A stretch of 64,000 nt of DNA from Armigeres subalbatus (GCF_024139115.2 NC_085139.1:71963203-72027202), one strand, 5' to 3'. Positions 11,197 to 21,681 are shown, counted from the first letter of the stretch. The notes: generated from the letters alone by a model not told the origin. Translations and numbers: made by a program.

Positions 11197-11657
11197 GGGT
11201 CCTAAACCCCTTCATCGTTTATGAATGCAAACGATAGTGCATCGGTCAAGAATACATGACCCGATGTTATATAAATTCTAATAATAGTCTAAGTCAAAAA
11301 GATATTTTTGTATTTGAGACTTTTCAAGATACTTTTTGGGCTAAGCAACTTTTACTGCTGAAAAGGCAACATTCAGAACGAATGAACCATCAACCAAAAC
11401 GTCAGGCCCATATATTAACTGTCAAAGGTTGAGTCAAGTGCCCTGCAGTGTTTTGCTAGTGCGTTTGAATCATATTATTCCGTATGTCAAAGAAGACCGA
11501 AAATGTCGAGGAAGCATTTTCCATCTATTTTTAAATTTCAAACTGAACAATGTTCCTTTCGACTTTTGAGTTGGAAAAAAAATTGAACGCGTTCTGGATG
11601 ATTAGCTTAATCGTTCCCTGAAAGAAAATCGAATTTTGATTCTTCATTTTAGGACCC
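11197..11657 (-). mobile_element. AATT-flanked TIR element, copy 2, inverted
   Basis: Near reverse complement of 10,748-11,192: it starts GGGTCCTAAACCCC and ends CATTTTAGGACCC, followed by AATT at 11,658-11,661. The arms differ by scattered substitutions and small indels (445 versus 461 bp). The pair makes a palindrome of about 910 bp centred on GACCCAATTGGGTC. Confidence 0.75.
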
Positions 11658-11661
11658 AATT

Positions 11662-12207
11662 GTACGCTGCTTTGAAATCAATGAACAGATGGTGAGTCTG
11701 CAAGTTTACTCCCGGAATTTTTCAAGGATCATACGCAGGCTAAACATTTGATCCGTCGTTAAGCGGCCTCCTCGAAAACCTCATGGTATTCGCAGTCGAG
11801 GGACTCCTCAAGCGGTCTCAGCCTGTTAAACAGAATACGTGATAGAATTTTGTACGCCGAGTTCATAAGGGTGATCCCTCTGTAATTGACACACTCTAGT
11901 CTGGACCCTTTCTTATATAGTGGGCATATACGACCATCCTACCAGCCGGTACGCAGTTCTTCATTCGCCCATGTTTTCTGTAGTTGGAGAATTTGCCCTT
12001 CATTCTCAACAAGCAAATGTGGTAGCTTATCGGTTTCCATCGAATAACACGCTTCATCTGCTTCGCGATCGCCATGAAGCCAACTACACGTTCTGCTCTG
12101 TCACCGCCACTATAGTATATGTGGTACTTGAATGAAGTGTTTGCGATGGGATCCACCGCTCGGAATTCATGTTTTCCAGTTCTGGGTAACCGTATTTCTT
12201 GGCTCAC
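11662..12207 (-). pseudogene. Endonuclease/RT N-terminal remnant
   Basis: From the right: an endonuclease segment with GKHEFRAVDPIANTSFKY and MKRVIRWKPI, matching the region around FIVLGKMRQRVIGWQPI in the 42-44 kb element. It then jumps without its catalytic GDMNA/SDH part into RT sequence (Y-KKG motif near 11,910, N-RGITLMNSAYK-like near 11,860), and continues to the DFKAAYD-like region cut by the inserted element. Internal deletion and stops make it non-functional. Confidence 0.75.
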
Positions 12208-12482
12208 GCTGGCCTTCTGCAGCTCACGAGCCAGGAGCTGTGTCTTGGTAGGTTTCTCTTATCGTTAGGGTGACGATAAAAGCTTATCATAGAAAGAGAT
12301 CGGAGTCTGCGAGAGCAATGGGTGATGTTGGATTCCTAATACGGAATTATGGGTGGTCTTGGTAACCATATCATATCTTCCATTTACAGGTAAGGTTTAT
12401 GTGGCGAAATTTGTGAAAAGCCTCCTTAGTGCGTATACTCCGTTTGGTCATTTCATGCATCTCGAAAACTAATGTCAATCAA

Positions 12483-12650
12483 GGGGCCCTCCTTAGCCGT
12501 GCGGTAAGACGCGCGACTACAAAGCAAGACCATGCTGAGGGTGGCTGGGTTCGATTCCCGGTGTCGGTCTAGGCAATTTTCGGATTGGAAATTCTCTCGA
12601 CTTCCCTGGGCATAAAAGTATCATCGTGCTAGCCTCATGATATACGAATA
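12483..12650 (+). mobile_element. Feilai-like SINE, 5' part
   Basis: Same head as the copy at 8,038 with a perfect B box at 12,548-12,558. Similarity stops at about 12,650 after the GATATACGAATA block, where a GGCTGAAA-type simple array begins. The 3' half and (GAA)n tail are missing. Confidence 0.85.
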
Positions 12651-12745
12651 CGAAAGCTGAAACTCTAACAAGGCTGAAAATATTAAAAGGCTGCAAAGTA
12701 TCAGAAAGCTGAAATGTATTTGAAAGGCTGAAATTGATGAGATGC
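12650..12745 (+). repeat. Degenerate GGCTGAAA tandem repeat
   Basis: AGGCTGAAA/AAGCTGAAA recurs every 15-20 bp for about 95 bp. The reverse complement, TTTCAGCCT, recurs the same way at 18,513-18,612. Confidence 0.7.
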
Positions 12746-12957
12746 AATGACAAGTGGAGTGGTTGAATAGTGAATAATGAATGATGAAACAATAATAAAT
12801 AATAAAGAATAAAGAATTAGAAATGAAAATTAAAAATAAAGAACAAATAATTGAGAATAAATCATAAAGAATGAAGTAGAAAAAACAAAAAAAAAATTAG
12901 GAAAAAAATGAAGATTCAAGAAAGTAATAAGAACAATGATGAAGGTATAAGGAAGAA

Positions 12958-13433
12958 ACCCAGATTAATCCACCTAGCAGTGATGGAGCCTTTCTGGTGA
13001 GTTATAAAAATAGTATTTTGGCCATAACTTTTGAGCCCATAGTCCGATATAACCAATTTTCAATAGGAAAAAATGGGACAGGATTCCGCGTTGAATGCAA
13101 CTTGTTGTGAGCTAATCGGTTAAGGATAAATGCCTAAAAAATGAGTGAGAAATTTTCATGCGCTTGCTTTTGGTATAAAAAAATTGTATTTTGGTCATAA
13201 CTTCTGTGCCTGAAAAATGAGTGACATTTTTGCACAGTTTTGCGCACACACACACACATACATACATACACACATACACACACACGCACACACAGACATC
13301 ACCTCAATTCGAGCACCTCGAGCTGAGTCGATCGGTATATAACACTATGGATCTCCGGGCCTCCTATAAAAAGTTCATTTTCGGAGCGAACATATAGCCT
13401 TTACGTATACTTTGTATACGAGAAAGGCAAAAA
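12958..13433 (+). mobile_element. MITE family 1, copy B
   Basis: It starts CCCAGATTAATCCACC, carries the inverted CCTTTCT/AGAAAGG subterminal motif, an internal CA-rich microsatellite at about 13,247-13,292, and ends TATACGAGAAAGGCAAAAA. It is non-coding and sits between purine-rich tracts. Confidence 0.8.
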
Positions 13434-13513
13434 GAAGACAGTAAAAAGACGTAAAGGGAGAAGGAAAAGAAGAGGAAGAAAGAATAAGTAAGGAAGAAGT
13501 AGGAACAGGAAAA

Positions 13514-13764
13514 CCCTGATTAATCCACCAAGCGGTGATGGTGCCTTTCTCGTGCATTATAAAAATAGTATTTTGGCCATTAATCTTGAGCCCATAGTCC
13601 GAATTGGCCAATTTTCAAAACAGTGATATTTTGGCCATAACTTCCGAGTCCATAGTCCAATCTGGCCAATTTTCAATAGGAAACAATAATGGTAGAGTAT
13701 CCTGCGCCGAATGCAACTTATTGCGAGTAAATCGGGTAAGGATAAGTGCCGGAAAAATGAGTGA
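13514..13764 (+). mobile_element. MITE family 1, copy C (left part)
   Basis: It starts CCCTGATTAATCCACC and follows copies B and D to the AAAATGAGTGAC motif near 13,764. The CA microsatellite and right end are missing and unrelated GC-rich sequence follows. Confidence 0.75.
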
Positions 13765-14080
13765 CTATCGCAGAGAGGTCAATTTGGGGCGCACGCGGCA
13801 TCATCATTCTTGATACCAGTCGTGCAGAGGGTAGCAGCCGCGAAGTCGACCCTTTCCACCTTCTGAGGACATAGGGCGTGGTAAGGCCACGTGGAAAGCC
13901 GGCAATGCGCTGGCACGATACCATGGTGTTCTTCTAAAAAAGCGAGTCACGATGTTCGAACCTCGAGGGTGCGTTGTGCACTGGCCCCCCTTTGAAGCAT
14001 TACTTTTTGGTTGTATCGAAGGGACGATGGGCTTGGCGGCAATGGAAACGGTTTAGCGGCCCCTCCATTGCTTAGGAAAA
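13765..14080. other. Unassigned GC-richer insert in MITE cluster
   Basis: About 315 bp with a composition unlike the flanking MITE copies. No reading frame with a recognisable domain is present. It replaces the right half of copy C, so it is either an insertion with a deletion or a recombination product. Source not identified. Confidence 0.45.
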
Positions 14081-14157
14081 AAAATACATAAAATGGAAGA
14101 ACGAATAAGGAAGAAATAAGAAGGGCCAAGGAAAAAGTTGAAGGAAGAAGGAAGAAA

Positions 14158-14727
14158 AACCCAGATTAATCCACCTAGCAGTGATGGAGCCTTTCTCGTG
14201 AGTTATAAAAATAGTATTTTGACCATAACTTTTGAGCCCATAGTCCGATGTAACCAATTTTCAATTAGAAACAATGGGACAGGATTCTGCGTCGAATGCA
14301 ACTTGTTGCGAACAAATCGGTTAAGGATAAGTGCCTAAAAAATGAGTGAGAAATTTTCACGCGCTTGTTTTTGATATAAAAAAAATGTATTTTGGCTATA
14401 ACTTCTGAGCCCATAGTACGATCCGGCCAATTTTCAATAGGAAACAATTTGACAGCACTATGCGTCGAATGCAACTTGTTGCGAGCAAATCGGTAAAGGA
14501 TAAGTGTCTGAAAAATGAGTGACATTTTTGCATAGTTTTGCGCACACACACACACATACATACATACACACATACACACACACACGCACACACAGACATC
14601 ACCTCAATTCGTCGAGCTGAGTCGATCGGTATATAACACTATGGGTCTCCGGGCTTCCTATAAAAAGTTTATTTTCGGAGCGAACATATAGCCTTTACGA
14701 ATACTTTGTATACGAGAAAGGCAAAAA
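14158..14727 (+). mobile_element. MITE family 1, copy D
   Basis: It has complete CCCAGATTAATCCACC and ACGAGAAAGGCAAAA ends. The interior holds a direct duplication of the TTGGCCATAACTT...CAATTTTCAATAGG module (about 14,210 and 14,390), followed by a CA-rich microsatellite at about 14,543-14,595. Non-coding. Confidence 0.8.
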
Positions 14728-15074
14728 TAAAGAAGAAGAAGGGAAAATGAACAAGGTAAGAAGAAGAAAACAGGAAGAAACAGATGGATGATGAAACGTG
14801 GAGCAAGGAGTATGAATCAAGAAAAAAGAGGTCAGAAGCAAGAAGAAAGAGGTCAGAAAAAAGAAGGAAAAAGAAGGATGAAAGAAGGAAGAAGAAAGAA
14901 AGAAAAAGAAGGAAGAAGTAAGAAAGTAGAAAGAAGAAATGAAAAATATAGAAGGAAAAAGGAAGAATGAAGAAACAAAAGAGAGACGATAAAAGAAAGC
15001 AAATGAAAGAGAGAAAATGAAATAAAGAAGAAGTCAGAGGAAAAAAGGAAAAGGAAGAAGAACGAAATAAAAAA
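14728..15074. repeat. Purine-rich (GAA/GGA)n tract
   Basis: About 350 bp made almost wholly of A and G on the plus strand, with AAGAAGG and GAAGAAA motifs. Similar shorter tracts occur at 12,780-12,957, 13,434-13,513 and 14,081-14,157. A 60-codon Lys/Glu/Arg frame inside is a by-product of the composition. Confidence 0.85.
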
Positions 15075-15518
15075 CCCAGATTAATCCACCAAACGGTGGT
15101 TTCGCCTTAGTACGATACACATCATAAATAGTTGCCTACATTACAACTCTTGCAAACGCTATATAGCGAATCAACCAACCAAGCTTATATGGTTAAAACA
15201 CCATTTTCTTCATAATTTATGAACGCATTGACCGATCGTGATTACATTCAATAGTGATCAACTAAGGTTTGTCCAGCATCGAATGCAACTTGTTTCGAGA
15301 AAATCGGTCTAGAATTACGATATGAAAATGTGGCTAATGTTTTTCGGTTTTCGTGTGCACACACACATACACACGGACTGACAGACATTTATTCAGTTCG
15401 ACGAGCTGAGTCGATTGGTATATAACATTATGGGTCTCCGAGACTTCTATAAAAAGTACGATTTTGGAGTGAAATGATAGTCTTTCGATACAACTTTGTT
15501 GTACGAGAAAGGCAAAAA
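15075..15518 (+). mobile_element. MITE family 1, copy E
   Basis: It starts CCCAGATTAATCCACC and ends TGTACGAGAAAGGCAAAAA. The interior (AACGCATTGACCGATCGTG; TTCAATAGTGATCAAC) resembles copies A and F more than B and D, so the family has at least two internal types. Non-coding. Confidence 0.8.
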
Positions 15519-15740
15519 GGAAAAAGAAAAAAAAGAAGATGGAAGAAGATAACAAGAAGCAGGAAGAAGAAAGACGAAAGAATGTAGAAGATAGAGAAAC
15601 GAAGGATGAAGGAAGAAAAAATGAAGAAGGATGAATGAAAAAGGAACAAGGAAGAAGGAAAAAAGAGGAAGGAAGAAGAAAGAAGGAAAAAATTAAAATG
15701 ATGTAAGAATGATAAATAAGGAAGAAAAGAGAAAAAAACG
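15519..15740. repeat. Purine-rich tract between copies E and F
   Basis: AAGAAG/GGAAGAAGG-type sequence with few pyrimidines, of the same kind as 14,728-15,074. The minus-strand frame across it is Phe/Ser/Leu-rich and is rejected as a gene. Confidence 0.8.
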
Positions 15741-16260
15741 AAATTAATCCACCTAGCGGTCACGATGCCTTTCTCGTTTTAATCGTTTTGCTTCCTCTTA
15801 GTTTGACACATATCATAAACAATTACCCACATAACGGCTCAAGCTAATGTGACCAAACGTCCCGCGTTTCGCGGGACGCTGCATTTTTCAACTTCGTTTT
15901 ACAAATTTATTGCAATTCATATAGTCTTACAAATATTTTTCCAATTTTTTTTGGCCATAACCTATGAGAAATGCACTTTTGGAGGATCCATTTTCAAGCC
16001 AGTGACGCAATCCAGATAGGCGTCCCGCGTTTCGCAGGACGCTTGCTGGTCACATTAGCTCAAGCAAAACAAACGGTGCAAACGCTTTATCAACCAAACA
16101 AGCTTATATGGTTTAACACCCCCTTTTCCTCATAACTTTTGAACGAAACGACCGATCGTAATTATATTCAATAGTGATCAACTAGGGTTTGTCCCCCGTG
16201 GAATGCAATGCGAGAAAATAGGTTAAGTATTACTATACATAAAAAAAATACACACGGAAA
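15741..16260 (+). mobile_element. MITE family 1, copy F, interrupted
   Basis: ATTAATCCACCTAGCGG at the start is followed by copy-E-like interior sequence, split at 15,845-16,057 by an 8-bp-TSD MITE. The right end with the AGAAAGGC motif is lost; similarity fades near 16,260. Confidence 0.7.
15845..16057. mobile_element. MITE family 2 (8-bp TSD), 213 bp
   Basis: The inverted ends are TAATGTGACCA/TGGTCACATTA, followed by inner complementary GTCCCGCGTTTCGCGGGACG-type blocks at both ends. The exact 8-bp duplication GCTCAAGC flanks it (15,837-15,844 and 16,058-16,065). An 8-bp duplication suggests the hAT superfamily, though these termini are not the usual CAG-type. No coding sequence. A second copy lies at 20,881-21,673. 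Confidence 0.85.
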
Positions 16261-17210
16261 GACCAAATCCCAAGAATCCCAAGAATCAAGAACAATAAAT
16301 GAAGTCTTATTCCCTTCTATGCTACCTCAAAAATTTCTTGTGCAGTACTGACCTCTTTGAATTTTTAAGAAACACAGCGGCTTATGCGCCACCCCCAACG
16401 ATTGAGGGACCACTGGTCGTGTGATGTTACGTTGCCCGACTAAGCTAATTTAGCATGAGTTTAATTCTCGGGGAGTTCTGAACGATTGGAGAGTAATTGT
16501 AACGATGGCTATGATTTTGAATGAAATCCAACTGAAGCGGACGAAAACGAAAGAGTGAATCAATTCGCACGTGCTCAGAAAAACGAAGTGGAACGGAAAG
16601 AAAACGTAACCCGGGCGAACTAATATACCACAGGGCTCAGGTAGCACAAATGAATGTAGAAAGGTAAGTTTAGCTTAAATTCATTTTAATTATATTATGT
16701 TCTTTTTTCGTTAAACATAGTTGTGTGTCAGTGTGTGTGTTGTGTGTTGTGTGTTCATGGCCATGAGTGACATACCTGCGCAGGGTTTTAGCAAACGACG
16801 ACTGCTGGTTCACCGGAGGTTCGCAGATTCATGCGATGATCTGCCGTCGCAGAGGCGGGACTAGGCCTATCTCCGGGGGGCACCAAGATGTTGAGCACCA
16901 GCGTCGTTAGGGCGTGCTCGAAAAAAAAACCAACGGCCGATCTATAGTTGCGGGGGAGGACGTCGGCAACTCCAGTACGCTGCCCGATCGTACGTAAACC
17001 GCACGCAGGTAGGCCGGAGGATGTCTTCTCTACCCGTTTGTCTGCCAGGAACTGGCGGGGCGGAACGAGCTGTCGCCACAGAAAACGCGCCACGCGGGCG
17101 GAGCCGAATCAAGATGGCGGATGTCTAGATCCACGGATTCTAGGTCCAAACAAAAGCGCCTGTTGGACGCTATTGTCCAACGTTAAAAGAATTAAATAAT
17201 ATACTCAAAT
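16261..17210. other. Unassigned region, partly GC-rich
   Basis: No recognised gene. A TG-rich simple stretch lies at about 16,720-16,755. From 16,780 to 17,180 the sequence is GC-rich and opens frames on both strands (101 codons minus, 83 codons plus) with no domain I know. It may be the untranslated part of a retroelement. Confidence 0.4.
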
Positions 17211-18512
17211 GAATTTTAAAAGCATTATTACCTTTTATAAAGAAGGAAAACTCACAAGAGCAGAGTTTTCGCCACTTGTGGTATATATATGAACCGGAAC
17301 TAAATAAATATGAAAAGCAAAAAAAAATAGTTTTAAATCACTTCACTTCGCTGGTTATATTAATTAGGAATTATTTTAGGCACTTTTAATTTTAATTTAC
17401 TAGTATTACTTTAAATTTAATCACCTTGAAAAAAAAACGAAAAGGCTAGGAACCACGGTGACTAACTGCTGTACTCTAGCCGACGGATTTTGGAAATGAG
17501 CGAGAAGAATGGACATTGCAGTAAATGTCCAACAAAAATAAAAAAAAAGTCAGTATTAATACTAACACACTTAAATTTATACGAGTCCACAGTTTATTAT
17601 TTTCAAATTCATATGCCATCTTTACATAATCCGAGAACTTATAAAAATGTTATTTAAGCTTAATTGGGAATGGTTCATGAAATAATATTTTATTGTGCTA
17701 CAACTTAGTTATTTATTTTAGAGTTTTAAGTTTATTTGTGTTAATCAAAGAATATTACCTACAGACCCTAACAATATACAGACAACGTTACAAAGTGTGT
17801 GAGTGTCTCCATTCTAACCCCCACTGGCTGGCAGTGATGTTATGGAAAAAAGCTGGCTGTTTTACAGTCAGATTTAGTCCGGGAGTTTGAAGGTGCTAGC
17901 TCTACTGTAGCTCGAGTGAACCATTTCAGACTGCCTGGTATTTCATGACCAGTCCGAGGTCACTTTTGCACACAATAAGCCCCGCCTGTTTATGCTACCA
18001 TTATCAAATGGACAATGGATCCATAAACAAACTTCCGGATTTGAAATCCAGCGCGTAAATAGTTTGTTTTATAATTGAAATCTCAGTAAAATTATATTGA
18101 AACACATTATAGATCCATGCTAGAACACAATCACCAAACTTTTCCTGCTCCTTCAACGCTACCTAATGTTGATACTAAAATAACCTCACCGTACACTGTA
18201 GCTGTGTCTGTCTAAATCCAGAATGCTACTCAAAATATTCGTTGAAATACCGCACATTTCTCAAAAGCTTTTCCGATACCCCTATAACACGTCTGAATGC
18301 ACACGCGTAATGAACAAAACGTGCAGCAGCAAATGTTTTATGCTGCCATTCTGGGGCACGGACTACTTGGTTTTTTTGTGCAGTGCGAAAAAAATGTCTC
18401 AATCAAAATTGAAAGTAAACTAGGAGTCGTAAAAAGAGTTCGATTTATATCTGATTGTGCCGCTATTTACGACAATTGTGAATTCTTCCATTAAAATCTG
18501 TTTCTCACGATT
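17211..18512. other. AT-rich non-coding stretch
   Basis: About 1.3 kb, mostly AT-rich, with only short frames lacking domains. Nothing repetitive recognised. Confidence 0.5.
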
Positions 18513-18612
18513 TTAAGCCTTTCTAGTTTCAGCCTTTTGTTATTTCACCCGTATATATTTTTTTTACTTTTTCAGCCTTTCGTGTTCAGCCTAATTAGTT
18601 TTCAGCCTTATG
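18513..18612 (-). repeat. Degenerate TTTCAGCCT tandem repeat
   Basis: TTTCAGCCTTT-type units recur about every 15-25 bp; this is the reverse complement of the array at 12,650-12,745. Confidence 0.65.
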
Positions 18613-18808
18613 TCCCGTTCCAGAAATGACTCTCTTGATTGGAGCTCGATCAGAATTGAACGATCATGCTCAGCAGGCTAAACTTGAATGGTCAAACCTT
18701 TTCCAACTGAACCCGAACCCCAATCAGAGCCGGTACTACCCACATCCCACACAGATCAACCCCAAGTGCGACGAGGTCCTCCTCAGGATGTTAACATAAG
18801 AGATAAAC

Positions 18809-18897
18809 CAGAATAAACGCGACAGTGAAATTTGACAGTTAATTGATAATTATAATTATTGTTAATTTTTTATGAGAGTCGCGTCGCGTTTACTCTG
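18809..18897. mobile_element. Tiny TIR hairpin, about 90 bp
   Basis: CAGAATAAACGCGAC at 18,809-18,823 pairs with GTCGCGTTTACTCTG at 18,883-18,897 with one mismatch. The interior is AT-rich. No target duplication was established, so MITE status is tentative. Confidence 0.5.
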
Positions 18898-19477
18898 ACC
18901 AGCACCTAAGGTGCCCGTTACTCGCGATCGGACCTCCTGACGCGCTGCAACATCCGCCATCACCTTTTACAGCTCTCGAGCAAGCAATCTTGTATTTTTA
19001 ATTATATTTTTTGGGGTTGAGTGTTTGGTTTTTTACCAAGGCTGCAATACCTAGGCACGTGATAAGGCAGTCATCTTAGGAATAGCTGACCTAATGCAGC
19101 ATTTCTTGTTCAGCTGCCCGGTACGGGTCAGACGCTGTTTAGGGCCGCCCCTAACATGGAGAGCAGATGCTCATGCAAATCTTCCTTACCCCACGACGCT
19201 GCTGAAAATTCAACAGAGCTTACTGTCAAACCTAACCTCAACCTAGACAGCCTCCTTCCCTGGTAACACCCCCTCACTATAGCTGATGTCAGAAGGACAA
19301 CAGTGCCCAGGCAACACTACCAGCTAAGTACGCAACACTGTCCTGACGCTCAACTGAAATTGGCAGACCCGTGGAAATGTAAGATTTAGATCGCCCCTTC
19401 TAAGATGTCAACTCACCATTTCGAAGCCCTCGAGTTCGGCACTGTTTATTTATCCTGTTATCTAGCTTCAGCGATGG
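18898..19477. other. Unassigned spacer
   Basis: Mixed-composition sequence without a recognisable reading frame or repeat. Confidence 0.4.
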
Positions 19478-19940
19478 TTGCACACTCCTCTAACTGTGTA
19501 TGAACTTCCTCCAGTGCACTGCAGTGCCATCCTTAACTATCTAGGTTCTCGATTCGAAGAGGCAGTTGGGATTGATCCCGTTCGGCCTGGTATCACGATG
19601 CGAACTACTCAGCTCTTCCTAGCAAGGCCAAGAAAGCCGCTCGGCAATTGGACACCTTGCAGTTTGAACCACGAGCAAGTCCAACTTTATGGCGAACCCT
19701 GTTTCCAGAAGGTTGCTAAAGCTGGAAGAGTACGATGGGCAGGGCATGTTTTAAGAATGTCAGGCAGCAATTGCTGAAGACTTAGCTCCAACAAGAGGCA
19801 GGAAGCGAGGCGAGCTTTGTGGGCGGGCCAGGTTCAAAATGATCTGGCGAACGGAGGGGACAATCGAGGATGGAGAGATATGACCTCGAATCGTGTATAA
19901 TAGCCTCAAATGGTTGAATCAGTGTTATCTGTTCAGATGT
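19478..19940 (+). pseudogene. Decayed RTE-like C-terminal domain
   Basis: The stretch RVRWAGHVLRMSGSN (about 19,725-19,770), then ALWAGQVQNDL and RGWRDM after a stop, mirrors the C-terminal domain of the 20,995 copy (GRLRWAGHVARMSDSNP, RARWIDQVEDDL, RGWRRVAMDR). Stops and frame changes are frequent, and the RT itself is absent. Similarity begins around 19,640; the segment before that is uncertain. Confidence 0.65.
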
Positions 19941-20872
19941 AAGCTAAATAAATTAATGGCTCAAGTTTGGCACTCAATAACGCGCACGCACGGGTGATCG
20001 TGGGTACATTTTCAAATATTATTCATCAATTATATGGTACATAGCAAATAAATTGAGAACTCCCATTTACCTACGAGATGGTACATATAGGAAACAGGCA
20101 AAAGACCTTCGACCGGGTTATAACGATGCACTGCTCTTTATAATAAGACTGCACCAGGTTGATCTGACGAAGGGCAACGGAAAACACGAGAGAAAAAGAA
20201 GAAGCAGAGGGAAAATTTGGTATATCATACTTTCCTTGTCGTGGTGTGTTAAACCAGGAACCGGCAGCCGGAAAGCAGTGCTTCCGGTTCATCAACTTCT
20301 GTAATGGAAATTTGCACTTTATGGGAATGTGTTTTGACGGTGGAAGACTGGTTACGTTTACTTTTCTATAACATGAATCATACTGACATGTTCTAATAGT
20401 AATATCAAGCTTAACGGTAACTCGCCGTGCATCAAAAATTAGATAACCCTTACTAAATTGAACCATGCGCCACTATCCATCTCAGTCGAGGGAAAATTAT
20501 CCTTCCAGTGGAGTCACAGCAATCATCTGGCCCAGGTGAAAGCTTTCTTCTTGGCTCAGCTCCCCAAAGCTGAGATTATTTGCATCAGCTAAAAATTGAG
20601 GGCCTCAGCAAAACGACAGTTTCGATTACAGCGCTCGTCGGTGCTATATTATATCAGCAGCCAGCTGCTGTGAGCTGATGACGGTGATGTCGCCATTCGG
20701 TAAGCCTCGAGGTATAGCCTGTCCCGAGCCGACGAAAGTAATATACTTGTAGTACACTCGATGTTGAAAAAGTTCGGATTCAAATGATTAAACTATCAAA
20801 CGCTAGAAAGAGATAACATGAATTGATCATTTTAAATAGCGTAACTTTTCGATGTTATTAAAAGTTGAGATT
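19941..20872. other. Unassigned spacer
   Basis: There are short frames on both strands (up to 131 codons, 20,071-20,466 minus) but no domain. Mixed composition; no repeat recognised. Confidence 0.45.
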
Positions 20873-20994
20873 TTCTAATCTAATGTGACAAGGACGCTGC
20901 GTTTTACAATTTTTTTACAATTCATACGGCATCACAAATATTATTCAAAATTATTTTTTCTTTGGCCAAAATCTATGCGATATGCAACTTTTGG

Positions 20995-21575
20995 TGACTG
21001 CCGAAAATGATACCAGCAGAGAAATTTGGAGACGCATAGTGGCTGGATATCGTACATACTTTGGACTCCGCAAGACGCTCCGATCGAATAGAGTTCGCCG
21101 CCGTACCAAACTGACAATCTACAAAACGCTCATTAGACCGGTAGTCCTCTATGGACACGAGACCTGGACGATGCTCGTGGAGGACCAACGCGCACTTGGA
21201 GTTTTCGAAAGGAAAGTGCTGCGTACCATCTATGGTGGGGTGCAGATGGCGGACGGTACGTGGAGGAGGCGAATGAACCACGAGTTGCATCAGCTGCTGG
21301 GAGAACCATCCATCGTTCACACCGCGAAAATCGGACGACTGCGGTGGGCCGGGCACGTAGCCAGAATGTCGGACAGTAACCCGGTGAAAATGGTTCTCGA
21401 CAACAATCCGACGGGCACAAGAAGGCGAGGTGCGCAGCGGGCAAGGTGGATCGATCAGGTGGAAGATGACTTGCGGACCCTCCGTAGACTGCGTGGTTGG
21501 CGACGTGTAGCCATGGACCGAGCCGAATGGAGAAGACTCTTATATACCGCACAGGACACTTCGGCCTTAGTCTGA
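20995..21575 (+). pseudogene. RTE-like polyprotein C-terminal fragment
   Basis: An uninterrupted frame in phase with an upstream ATG supplied by the MITE (20,982). It covers the region after the RT active site: VTAENDTSREI at the start, the RPVVLYGHETWTM motif (about 21,136-21,175), RRRMNHELHQLLGEPSIVH, GRLRWAGHVARMSD, then RARWIDQVEDDLR and the terminal ALV stop. Endonuclease and RT catalytic motifs are absent, so no enzyme activity is expected. Confidence 0.85.
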
Positions 21576-21582
21576 ATAAATA
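20995..21582 (+). mobile_element. 5'-truncated RTE-like insertion with 13-bp TSD
   Basis: Inserted into the MITE and flanked by ATGCAACTTTTGG at 20,982-20,994 and 21,583-21,595. It is the last 588 bp of the same family as 41,228-44,540 and ends GTCTGAATAAATAA. Severe 5' truncation with a clear target duplication is typical of a LINE insertion. By eye the two copies differ at only a few percent of positions at most. Confidence 0.9.
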
Positions 21583-21681
21583 ATGCAACTTTTGGAGGAT
21601 CCATTCTCAAGCCAGTGACGCAATCCAGATTGGCGTCCCGCGTTTTGCAGGACGCTTACTGGTCGTCACATTATTCTAATC

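Larger units (their letters stand above)
9700..12290 (-). mobile_element. Decayed RTE-like non-LTR element, minus strand
   Basis: Fragments read, from right to left, endonuclease (11,990-12,207), RT fingers/palm (11,662-11,960), more RT (10,421-10,743) and the C-terminal domain (9,731-10,290). They resemble the better-preserved element at 41,228-44,540 but are clearly divergent. Between endonuclease and RT, most of the endonuclease C-terminal half and the RT lead-in are deleted (join near 11,945-11,990). Coding is interrupted at 10,744-11,661 by a pair of inserted TIR elements. Outer boundaries are approximate. The Feilai fragment adjoins at the 3' side. Confidence 0.8.
20881..21673. mobile_element. 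MITE family 2 copy, split by an RTE fragment
   Basis: Ends TAATGTGAC and GTCACATTA, with inner GGACGCTGCGTTTT and GTCCCGCGTTTTGCAGGACG blocks as in the copy at 15,845. Flanked by the exact 8-bp duplication TTCTAATC (20,873-20,880 and 21,674-21,681). Without the retroposed insert and one 13-bp duplication the element would be about 190 bp, similar to the first copy. Confidence 0.85.

Noticed and set aside
14788..14970. Lys/Glu/Arg-rich frame in the purine tract
   Set aside because: It is explained by (GAA)n-type composition; the matching minus frame at 15,428-15,763 is equally low in complexity.
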